13,015 nucleotides of DNA from assembly GCA_002299195.1 (NCBI GenBank), contig DBOA01000144.1, positions 1 to 13,015 on the forward strand. Reading direction: 5' to 3'. The DNA is from Sphingomonadales bacterium UBA658 (GTDB lineage Bacteria; Pseudomonadota; Alphaproteobacteria; Sphingomonadales; Sphingomonadaceae). Below, in pieces: positions 1 through 5,533 of this stretch. The translations under genes and the position numbers were made by a program. How positions within the stretch are numbered: position 1 is the stretch's first letter; the number at the start of each line of letters is the position of its first letter. The notes below the pieces were generated by a model. It was not told the origin of the DNA. It saw nothing but the letters and a program-made list of their open reading frames with translations, and ran no database searches.

Positions 1-169
1 TTTTCCCCGATGGCTTTTGCCGCCGCGACATTGGCTGGCGTGAGGTTGCGCGCGAAGCAGGCAACTAACGAAATCGCGCAAATGTTGGCGCGGCGGATTA
101 ACGCTTTCACGCCCTGCAAAAATTGCGTAACCCGTTGGTGATATTGAGGGCGTTTCTGGGAGGGATATT
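1..169. other. Window-edge leader with no confident gene
   Basis: No recognisable protein or RNA lies before the first gene. Plus-strand frame 1 is open from the window edge to a TGA at 139-141 (about 46 codons). A minus-strand frame starting at a GTG near 110 is open to the left edge. Neither resembles a family I know, and both are too short to judge. Either could be the truncated end of a neighbouring gene. The last part, about 142-169, is the leader of the gene at 170 and holds its ribosome binding site. Confidence 0.3.
159..164 (+). promoter_or_regulatory. Ribosome binding site for the HHH protein
   Basis: GGAGGG lies 5 nt before the ATG at 170. It is a near-consensus Shine-Dalgarno and fixes that ATG as the start. 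The first residues from it form a clean hydrophobic segment, which agrees. Confidence 0.75.
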
Positions 170-931
170 ATGACCAACAATCTACTGATTATTATTGGTG
201 CGGTGGCCATTATTGCCATTTTAGGTTTGTGGTTGCTCGCGCGTAACGGTGCGAAGAAGACAGCTGCGCAGCCGAAAGACGTCGCATCGCCACCACCTGC
301 GGCACCTGTTGCGAAGGCGCCTGCTGCGCCTAAGTTGACGGACGATCCAGCGCCAGCGAAGAAAACCGCGAAAGCCAAGGTAAAGGCGCCAGCAAAAGCT
401 ACGGCAACGAAGGCCGCGCCAGCAGCTGTCGCGAAGCCCGTTGCGGCAAAGGCCAAAACGGCGAAGGTGCCTGCACCGAAGGCTGCACCGAAAGCGGCCC
501 CAAAAGCCGCTGCGCCGAAGCCAGCGGCACCTAAGGCTGCTAAACCGAAGGCCGCAGTCGCCAAGGTCCCCGCACCCAAGCCAGCGGCAAAGCCTGTAGC
601 GGCAAAAGCAAAGGCCGCGCCGGCGCCCAAATCCGCGCCGAAAGCTGCAGCGGCCAAGGCTAAGGTATCGGTCCCTGACAATCTCGAATTATTGAAGGGC
701 CTTGGTCCGAAAGTGAACAATATGCTCAAGGCATTGGGCGTAACCAGCTTTGCCCAAGTGGCGAGTTGGACGGCCGCTGATGTTGCGGAAATTGATGGCA
801 AGCTTGGCGCATTTGCGGGCCGCATCAGCCGCGACAACTGGATTGATCAGGCCAAGTATCTCGAAGCGGGTGATGTCGCCGGTTTCGAAAAGAAATATGG
901 CGCGCTGGGTGGCGAAATCGCCAAAGGCTGA
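170..931 (+). CDS. Membrane-anchored Lys/Ala/Pro-rich protein with C-terminal helix-hairpin-helix domain
   Basis: The 253-residue protein has three parts. Residues 4-24 are a strongly hydrophobic single membrane segment followed by basic residues (ARNGAKK), so the bulk should face the cytoplasm. Residues 28-168 are almost only Ala, Lys and Pro with repeated KAAPKAAPKAA-type units, in the style of histone H1 tails or AlgP-like proteins. Residues 170-233 form a compact domain opening with LLKGLGPKVNNMLKALGV, a helix-hairpin-helix motif (GLGP hairpin). It continues with a W-x-A-D-V-A-x-I-D segment and RISRDNWIDQAKYL, resembling the HHH tail found fused to some alphaproteobacterial NuoE and L21 proteins. 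The family has no firm function. DNA or RNA binding near the membrane is my inference from the basic linker plus HHH. The gene stands alone and converges on the DUF1272 gene with only 5 nt between stops. Gene existence is near certain, function is not. Confidence 0.9.
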   Translation: MTNNLLIIIGAVAIIAILGLWLLARNGAKKTAAQPKDVASPPPAAPVAKAPAAPKLTDDPAPAKKTAKAKVKAPAKATATKAAPAAVAKPVAAKAKTAKVPAPKAAPKAAPKAAAPKPAAPKAAKPKAAVAKVPAPKPAAKPVAAKAKAAPAPKSAPKAAAAKAKVSVPDNLELLKGLGPKVNNMLKALGVTSFAQVASWTAADVAEIDGKLGAFAGRISRDNWIDQAKYLEAGDVAGFEKKYGALGGEIAKG

Positions 932-936
932 CCTGA

Positions 937-1119
937 TTATTTCTTGATGCGTTTTGGCCTTGGCTGAAGGTCGCCGCCACAATTGGGGCAGCGGCCATTC
1001 AGCGTGCCATGCACGCAAGGTGCGCAAAAGGTGCATTCATAGCTGCAAATCATCGCGTCGCCACTGTCCATCGGCAGTGGCGATGTGCATCGTTCGCATG
1101 AGTCGCGCATTTCGAGCAT
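937..1119 (-). CDS. DUF1272 family zinc-ribbon-like protein
   Basis: This 60-residue protein carries eight cysteines in pairs (residues 8/11, 25/29, 32/35, 44/47), within the pattern ICSYECTFCAPC...GRCPNCGG and a C-terminal basic tail. This is the DUF1272 (COG3813) signature, a small cytoplasmic protein that probably binds two zinc ions. Its function is unknown. The chosen ATG (1117-1119, MLEMRDSC) matches the usual family N-terminus and has AAGGAAAA just upstream. An in-frame ATG seven codons earlier (1140) would lie inside the upstream gene and lacks such a site. The gene is last in the minus-strand set, and its ribosome binding site overlaps the TAA of the metallopeptidase gene, so translation is probably coupled. 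Confidence 0.88.
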   Translation of the reverse strand: MLEMRDSCERCTSPLPMDSGDAMICSYECTFCAPCVHGTLNGRCPNCGGDLQPRPKRIKK

Positions 1120-1123
1120 CTGA

Positions 1124-1131
1124 TTTTCCTT
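1124..1131 (-). promoter_or_regulatory. Ribosome binding site for DUF1272 gene, overlapping upstream stop
   Basis: On the minus strand AAGGAAAA ends 4 nt before the ATG at 1119. It shares bases with the TAA stop (1130-1132) of the preceding metallopeptidase gene. It decides the start of the DUF1272 gene and suggests termination-reinitiation. Confidence 0.65.
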
Positions 1132-1864
1132 ACCGCCCAACCCGTTGCAGCCCCGTACCGTGCATCTTTAGCCATTGGTCCGCAGCCTTGCGGTTGCCTT
1201 CAAAGAGGACATCAAGCCAAGCGTAGAAATCGGGGCTGTGGTTCATATGCCGCATATGCGCGACTTCATGTGCGATGACCGAACGGCGCACAGACGCAGG
1301 CGCCATGATCAGCCGCCAGCTGAGCGAAATGGTCCCCCGGCTGGAACAACTGCCCCACCGGCTGCGGGGATCGCCCAGCGATAAGCGTGGGACTGGCTCA
1401 CCGGCTTTGTCGCAATAATGCGCGATTTCCTTGGTGAATACCCGCCGTGCTTCGCCCTTGAGCCATCGCAAGATGCGGGCTTCCACCGACTCCCTCGGAC
1501 CACCCAAGCGCAGCATGCCTTCGCCGCAGCGAATGCTGCGCGGCCATTCTTCGCGCCATTCAATGAGGTGGCTTTCGCCTTCGACAGCAATTTCGCTGCC
1601 AGGGGCAATGGGGGCAATGTCAGGCGCGCTGTTTAATCGCGTGGCGATCCATTCGCGTTTCTTTTCGACAAAATCGAGCGCCACATTTGTCGGCGTATAA
1701 TGCGGCATCGTTATGCGGATTTCGCGTTTCACGGCATCGGCGCGCATGGAAATACGCTTTGCCCGCGGGTTGCGGCGAATGCGCACGGGTACGCTTTCCC
1801 CTTCTATGACCACTTCAGGATCAGAGAGGCTGTTCGACAATATGGTTTTCAAGCGGCCCAGCAT
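1130..1864 (-). CDS. YgjP-like M48/SprT-type zinc metallopeptidase domain protein
   Basis: The 244-residue protein belongs to the YgjP-like (DUF45, COG1451) group. The N-terminal part holds VPVRIRRNPRAKRISMR and a beta-rich region. The C-terminal half carries RLSLGDPRSRWGSCSSRGTISLSWRL, the strongly conserved RWGSC block, and then HEVAHMRHMNHSPDF. Its HExxH (residues 199-203) gives two zinc histidines and the catalytic Glu, with a third ligand at the His of NHSPDF (209). The family's substrates are not known. It has no signal peptide and is presumably cytoplasmic. The start is uncertain. The ATG at 1864 gives a typical family N-terminus but overlaps the ycgN-like gene by 44 nt. An ATG at 1909 adds 15 residues with no family look, and a GTG further in would reduce the overlap. 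The gene is third in the set starting with SCO1, and the DUF1272 gene follows after 10 nt. Confidence 0.88.
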   Translation of the reverse strand: MLGRLKTILSNSLSDPEVVIEGESVPVRIRRNPRAKRISMRADAVKREIRITMPHYTPTNVALDFVEKKREWIATRLNSAPDIAPIAPGSEIAVEGESHLIEWREEWPRSIRCGEGMLRLGGPRESVEARILRWLKGEARRVFTKEIAHYCDKAGEPVPRLSLGDPRSRWGSCSSRGTISLSWRLIMAPASVRRSVIAHEVAHMRHMNHSPDFYAWLDVLFEGNRKAADQWLKMHGTGLQRVGR

Positions 1865-2255
1865 GTAGTTCCGATATAGCCCGACCTTTGACCGACATGC
1901 CAGCGTCATGAATCGTCTGGCGGCTTCCGCTCACCAGATAATGCCATTCAGGAAGCGGTTTGCCCGCCGCGCGCAGGACATAGGCGCAGGTCGATGGCAG
2001 CCAGACATAGTCATCAATCTTGTCCGCGGTCAGCCGAAGACATTCGGGCACAATCGCGCGACGTCCGCGATAGTCGGCGCATTGGCATGTCTTTAGATCC
2101 AGCAATTTGCAGGCGACATTGGTGGGGTAGATGCGGCCGGTATCTTCGTCTTCCACCTTGTTGAGACAGCATTTCCCGCAGCCATCGCACAATGCCTCCC
2201 ATTGTGCGCGGTCGAGGCTCTCGATCGGAGCTTCCCAAAAAGGCGCCTCGTTCAA
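1821..2255 (-). CDS. YcgN-family (UPF0260) cysteine-cluster protein
   Basis: From a TTG at 2253-2255 the frame gives 144 residues beginning (M)NEAPFWEAPIESL. This aligns with the N-terminus I recall for E. coli YcgN (a short acidic stretch then PFW). It carries LCDGCGKCCLNK (Cys 23, 26, 29, 30), NVACKLLDLKTCQC (49, 57, 59), C72 in the segment PECLRLT and C90 in WLPSTCAY, nine cysteines in all. Such CxxCxxCC clusters (UPF0260/YkgJ-type) are thought to bind a metal or iron-sulfur centre. The biochemical role is not established. The frame stays open to an ATG at 2360, but those residues lie inside the SCO1 gene in another frame and look like shadow sequence. No clear Shine-Dalgarno precedes the TTG. 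Since the SCO1 TGA sits 1 nt before it, translational coupling probably drives initiation. Confidence 0.87.
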   Translation of the reverse strand: MNEAPFWEAPIESLDRAQWEALCDGCGKCCLNKVEDEDTGRIYPTNVACKLLDLKTCQCADYRGRRAIVPECLRLTADKIDDYVWLPSTCAYVLRAAGKPLPEWHYLVSGSRQTIHDAGMSVKGRAISELHAGPLENHIVEQPL

Positions 2256-2256
2256 A

Positions 2257-2892
2257 TCAGCGCACCCATTTTGCCAATTCCGCCTCAACCAAATTAGGCG
2301 CGCCTTCATTGATGTCGGTATTGGGAACGTCAGCGGGCATAAGCGCCAAAGGCTTGCCATCGGGCCCCATCAAATAGGGTGTCTGGCTGTGGCTCATCAG
2401 ATAGCTTTCGGGTGAGGACCCTTCGACACGGCTGGAGTAAATCGCAAATTTCTTTGCTGCGTCCGCAATTTCAGTCTCCGTTCCGGTGAGCCCAATCGCG
2501 CGCGGATGAAATGCGCTGACGAATTCCTTCAGCACGTCAGGCGTGTCGCGCAGTGGATCTACGGTGATGAAAATCGGCTGAATCTTTGCGCCAAGCTCGG
2601 GATGGCTTTTCTCATAGGCCTTTAACCCTGCCATCAGGTTTTGCATGTCCGGCGTGCAGATATCGGGGCAGTTGGTGTAGCCAAAATAGACGATGCGATA
2701 TGCGCCGTCGAATTCTTTGAAGGTCCGCTTTTTGCCATTTTGATCGGTCAGCGCAAAATCACCGCCAATTGTTGCACCGGCCAGCGGCGCTTCGCTCAAT
2801 GGGGGCTGTGCAGGGGGTGAATCACATGCCGACAGCAAAAGCGCGGCGGAGAGCGTGAAAATCAGATTTTTGTTCATAGCGGGGCCAGACAT
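2257..2892 (-). CDS. SCO1/SenC family copper-binding lipoprotein
   Basis: This 211-residue protein has a lipoprotein signal (hydrophobic segment ending LLLSAC, lipid Cys 23) and a thioredoxin-like fold. It carries the SCO copper motif TNCPDIC (Cys 75 and 79), IFITVDPLRDTPDVL, and a distal His 168 in LMSHSQTPYLMGPDG. These Cys-Cys-His residues bind copper in SCO proteins, which deliver copper to the CuA site of cytochrome c oxidase or act as thiol reductants in the periplasm. Length and motif order are normal. The start is ambiguous: ATG at 2892 (MSGPAMNK) or ATG at 2877 (MNKNLIF, an 18-residue classic lipoprotein signal). Neither has a good Shine-Dalgarno. No oxidase gene is nearby. It heads the minus-strand set through DUF1272 and is divergent from the ankyrin gene across a gap of only about 41-56 nt. 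Confidence 0.93.
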   Translation of the reverse strand: MSGPAMNKNLIFTLSAALLLSACDSPPAQPPLSEAPLAGATIGGDFALTDQNGKKRTFKEFDGAYRIVYFGYTNCPDICTPDMQNLMAGLKAYEKSHPELGAKIQPIFITVDPLRDTPDVLKEFVSAFHPRAIGLTGTETEIADAAKKFAIYSSRVEGSSPESYLMSHSQTPYLMGPDGKPLALMPADVPNTDINEGAPNLVEAELAKWVR

Positions 2893-2933
2893 GGTCTGCT
2901 AAAGACCAGTTATCAAGTATGTTGGACATTTAA

Positions 2934-3587
2934 ATGGGGCATCGTCAGTTGAAAAAGCCGTTTTTTCTCGCCTTAGCCGCAGGGCTGATCTTGCCGTTGG
3001 GCGCTGGCGTTGTTGCGCCTGCTGCACAAGCCCAGTTTTCCGACAGCTATAATTTCCTGAAAGCCGTGCGCGATCGTAAGGGCGAGGAAGCGGAAAAGTT
3101 TCTGGCCGCGCCCGGTACCGTGATTATCAACACACGCGACAATTCAACGGGCGAAACCGCGCTGCATATTGTCATTCAACGTCGCGATGCGTCCTGGCTT
3201 GGGTATCTTTTACAAAAAGGTGCAAACCCCAATTTGGCCGATAAAAAGGGCACGACGCCTTTGATGCTCGCCACGCAATTGGGCTTCATCGATGGCATTG
3301 ATTGGCTTTCGCGTAAAAAGGCGCAGATTGACCAGACCAATCGTGCCGGAGAAACCGCGCTGATTCTGGCGGTGCAACTGCGCAATGCAGAAGCGGTGCG
3401 CGTGCTTTTGAAGGCGGGTGCAAATCCGGACAAGAAGGATAGCCGGGCGGGATATTCTGCACGCGATTATGCGCTTCAGGACGGACGCGCGACTGCGATT
3501 GTTGCGATCATCGAAAATAACGGCAAAACCGATGCAGCAAAGAAACCTGCCGAGCTCGATTTTTCGGGCATATCTGAACCGAAATAA
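2934..3587 (+). CDS. Secreted ankyrin-repeat protein
   Basis: The 217-residue protein begins with a Sec signal peptide: basic start GHRQLKK, hydrophobic core, and a cleavage site after AQA (residue 33). About four ankyrin-type repeats follow. The clearest are residues 72-104 (TGETALHIVIQRRDASWLGYLLQKGANPN), 105-137 (GTTPLMLATQLG) and 138-170 (GETALILAVQLRNAEAVRVLLKAGANP). Degenerate copies flank them on both sides. The tail (199-217) is polar. Ankyrin repeats bind proteins, and the mature protein should sit in the periplasm. The partner is unknown. The ATG at 2934 has only a weak GGA 7 nt upstream. The gene is divergent from SCO1 and may share regulatory DNA with it. It converges on msrB. Confidence 0.88.
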   Translation: MGHRQLKKPFFLALAAGLILPLGAGVVAPAAQAQFSDSYNFLKAVRDRKGEEAEKFLAAPGTVIINTRDNSTGETALHIVIQRRDASWLGYLLQKGANPNLADKKGTTPLMLATQLGFIDGIDWLSRKKAQIDQTNRAGETALILAVQLRNAEAVRVLLKAGANPDKKDSRAGYSARDYALQDGRATAIVAIIENNGKTDAAKKPAELDFSGISEPK

Positions 3588-3589
3588 GG

Positions 3590-3617
3590 TCCGTCGGCGT
3601 GCTATGCGCTGGACGGA
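3590..3617. terminator. Hairpin between convergent stops, possible bidirectional terminator
   Basis: TCCGTCGGCG (3590-3599) pairs with CGCTGGACGGA (3607-3617) to form a 10-bp stem with one bulged G, one G-T wobble and a 7-nt loop. It fills nearly the whole 30-nt gap between the ankyrin stop (3587) and the msrB stop (3618). Neither side has a good run of T, so intrinsic termination is possible but not shown. Confidence 0.45.
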
Positions 3618-4100
3618 TTATCCGGGGATAAACTTCATCGCGACGCCGTTCATGCAATAGCGTTTGCCCGATGGCTTTGGGCCATCGTTAAATACATGGC
3701 CAATATGCCCGCCGCAGCGCGCGCAATGCACTTCGGTGCGTGGCACGCCGATTTTATAGTCGGTTTTGGTGCCTATGCCGCCGGCCAGTGGCGCATAGAA
3801 ACTTGGCCAGCCCGTTCCGCTTTCAAACTTGGTAACAGAGGCAAACAGCCGCTGGTTACAGCCGGCGCAGACAAATGTGCCCTTGCGCTTTTCGCTGTTG
3901 AGCGGGCTTGTATAAGGCCGTTCGGTATCTTCGCGACGCAACACGCGGTAGGCAGCAGGCGACAACCGCTTTTGCCATTCCACGTCGCTATATGTCACCG
4001 CATAGCGCGTTTTGGCGGCCGCACTGTTGCCGCAGCCAAAGACCAGCACCGCGGCCCCTGTACTTGCGAGTGACAGAAATTTGCGTTTGCTCAGCTGCAT
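3618..4100 (-). CDS. msrB: Exported peptide methionine (R)-S-oxide reductase
   Basis: This 160-residue MsrB reduces methionine-R-sulfoxide in damaged proteins. The zinc-binding pairs are CAGC (Cys 78, 81) and CARC (126, 129). The core blocks TKFESGTGWPSFYAP, GGHIGHVFNDGP and RYCMNGVAMKF are all present, the last with catalytic Cys 149. The N-terminus is unusual for a cytoplasmic MsrB. MQLSKRKFLSLASTGAAVLVFGC has a basic, Tat-like start (KRKFLSL with only a KR pair), a hydrophobic run, and a possible lipobox ending in Cys 23. The enzyme is probably exported and perhaps lipid-anchored in the periplasm. AAGGAA upstream supports the ATG at 4100. MsrB needs a resolving thiol or external reductant, and no dedicated electron donor is encoded nearby. 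The gene lies 60 nt downstream of the P450 gene on the same strand. Confidence 0.95.
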   Translation of the reverse strand: MQLSKRKFLSLASTGAAVLVFGCGNSAAAKTRYAVTYSDVEWQKRLSPAAYRVLRREDTERPYTSPLNSEKRKGTFVCAGCNQRLFASVTKFESGTGWPSFYAPLAGGIGTKTDYKIGVPRTEVHCARCGGHIGHVFNDGPKPSGKRYCMNGVAMKFIPG

Positions 4101-4119
4101 GACATGTTCCTTTGGACGC

Positions 4120-4140
4120 TCCGGCTATGCATATACCGGA
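4120..4140. repeat. Imperfect palindrome between P450 and msrB
   Basis: TCCGG (4120-4124) and CCGGA (4136-4140) flank a near-symmetric CTATGCATATA core. With bulges the pairing can extend outwards through GGACGC and GCGTTT. It sits 20 nt upstream of the msrB start and 20 nt past the P450 stop, so it could be a weak terminator or an operator. No T-run follows it on the minus strand. Confidence 0.3.
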
Positions 4141-4160
4141 AACGCCCAAAAGGCTTCATA

Positions 4161-5441
4161 TCAATAGCGCGACAGTTCCACATCCATCTTGCGATAGCCA
4201 TGAACGAAGCAGCCCGCCACGCGGTCGGGTTCACCCACAACATTGGTTCGCAGGCGGCGCGCCGCCATTTCTTCAAGCAAGATGCGGATCTGCAATTCGG
4301 CCAATCGCGCGCCTACGCAACGGTGGATGCCATATCCAAATGCCAAATGGCGACGCGCGTTTTCGCGATCGACAATCAGCTTGTCTGGGTTTTCGAACAC
4401 CGTCTCATCACGGTTGGCCGATAGGTACCACATGCCAATCTTGTCGCCAGCCTTGATGGGCGCGCCGAACAGGTCATGGTCCTGTGTGGCGGTGCGCCGC
4501 ATATGCGCCAAAGGCGTTTGCCAACGAATGATTTCGCTGACGGCGTTGGTGATGAACTGGGGATTTTTCTCCAGCTTTTCACGCTCGTCAGGGAAGCTGT
4601 TGAGCCCATAAGCGTAACCCGACATCGAATTGCGGGTCGTGTCATTTCCGCCCACGATCAGCAGAATGAGGTTACCCATATATTCAAACTGGCTCATGTC
4701 CTTCATCGGCGAATGGATCATGCGGCTGATAAGGTCGGGCGCTTCGCCGCGATTTTTGCGTTCTTCCCACAGATTCTGGAAATAGGCGCCCATTTCAAAC
4801 ATTTTGGCAAGTCGCGCCTGACGCGTCTCTTCGGAACGGAACAGCTCGACGTCGCCCGCCCAATCGGACCATTCGGTCAACTTGCGGCGGTCTTCCCATG
4901 GGAAATCGAACAGCAGCGCCAACATCTGTGTGGTCAGTTCGATGGATACTAGGTCGACCCAGTCAAAGGTTTTGCCAACCGGAAGCGAGTCCAAAAGCTC
5001 GCCCGTGCGGCGCCGGATATCGCCAGACATGCGGTCCATTTCACCCGGTGTGAAGGCCGGTGCGATGACACGGCGTTCTTCGGTGTGCTTGGGCCGGTCC
5101 ATCGCAATGAACATCGGCATGACGATTCTTTGGTCTTCGGGGATTGGCTCGGCGAGCGCATCGTCGTCGATTAAGGTGATGCCACCATGTTCGAATGACG
5201 ATGAATAAATGTCGGGCAGCGCTTCGACATGTTGAATGGCTTTGAGCGTCGTGACATTCCAATAGCTCCCGAAATCGGAGCCCTCAATCTTGTTGATCGG
5301 CGCTTTTTCGCGCATCTCTTGAAAGATGGGGTGCCAGCGATCCTCGGTGTAAATATCGGGCTTTGTGACGTCCCAATGATGTGGTGCCTTGTTCATTTCC
5401 CAAGGCAGTGAATCGCTTTCGATTAGGGGGGCAGTTGCCAT
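4161..5441 (-). CDS. Cytochrome P450, CYP153-like (probable alkane/fatty-chain terminal hydroxylase)
   Basis: This 426-residue soluble class I P450 has an I-helix GGNDTTRNSMSG (oxygen-activating region 264-269), an ExxR motif EIIR (303-306), and a heme-binding loop HLAFGYGIHRCVGARLAELQ with the thiolate ligand Cys 375. The blocks LLIVGGNDTTRNSMSG, SEIIRWQTPLAHMRR and FVHGYRKM, plus MFIAMDRPKHTEERR near residue 110, closely match what I know of CYP153 enzymes. These hydroxylate the terminal carbon of n-alkanes, and some act on fatty acids or terpenes. CYP153 is common in sphingomonads. The subfamily cannot be assigned by eye. The usual partners, a 2Fe-2S ferredoxin and an FAD reductase, are not in the window, so redox partners must come from elsewhere. 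The ATG at 5441 is fixed by a GAGAGGAG Shine-Dalgarno. The gene appears monocistronic or read with msrB. Confidence 0.93.
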   Translation of the reverse strand: MATAPLIESDSLPWEMNKAPHHWDVTKPDIYTEDRWHPIFQEMREKAPINKIEGSDFGSYWNVTTLKAIQHVEALPDIYSSSFEHGGITLIDDDALAEPIPEDQRIVMPMFIAMDRPKHTEERRVIAPAFTPGEMDRMSGDIRRRTGELLDSLPVGKTFDWVDLVSIELTTQMLALLFDFPWEDRRKLTEWSDWAGDVELFRSEETRQARLAKMFEMGAYFQNLWEERKNRGEAPDLISRMIHSPMKDMSQFEYMGNLILLIVGGNDTTRNSMSGYAYGLNSFPDEREKLEKNPQFITNAVSEIIRWQTPLAHMRRTATQDHDLFGAPIKAGDKIGMWYLSANRDETVFENPDKLIVDRENARRHLAFGYGIHRCVGARLAELQIRILLEEMAARRLRTNVVGEPDRVAGCFVHGYRKMDVELSRY

Positions 5442-5450
5442 TGTTCTCGA

Positions 5451-5458
5451 CTCCTCTC
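5451..5458 (-). promoter_or_regulatory. Strong ribosome binding site for the P450 gene
   Basis: On the minus strand GAGAGGAG lies 9 nt before the ATG at 5441. It is among the strongest Shine-Dalgarno sequences in the window and sets the P450 start. Confidence 0.7.
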
Positions 5459-5478
5459 AGCACCGAAACTGCCACTAC

Positions 5479-5493
5479 TGACAGAAATGTCAA
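5479..5493 (-). promoter_or_regulatory. Inverted repeat over a possible -35 element upstream of the P450 gene
   Basis: TGACA (5479-5483) and TGTCA (5488-5492) form a perfect 5-bp inverted repeat around GAAA, with partial symmetry one to two bases further out. Read on the minus strand, bases 5493-5488 spell TTGACA, the consensus -35 box, 47 nt before the P450 ATG. No convincing -10 hexamer is visible at the proper spacing, so promoter activity is a guess. Such short symmetric sites resemble operators of TetR-like or similar dimeric repressors. Confidence 0.35.
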
Positions 5494-5533
5494 TCCAGTT
5501 TTGAACCGCAACCTATTAAAGATGACGACGCAT

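Noticed and set aside
290..665. Repetitive GCACCGAAGGC-like DNA, considered as a CRISPR array or minisatellite
   Set aside because: The repetition follows codons for Ala, Lys and Pro in one frame with variable unit length and no spacers. It is explained by the low-complexity protein linker.
2256..2360. YcgN frame starting at the ATG at 2360 (179 residues)
   Set aside because: The first 35 residues are out-of-frame SCO1 sequence without family character. The conserved N-terminus begins at NEAPFW, right after the TTG at 2255.
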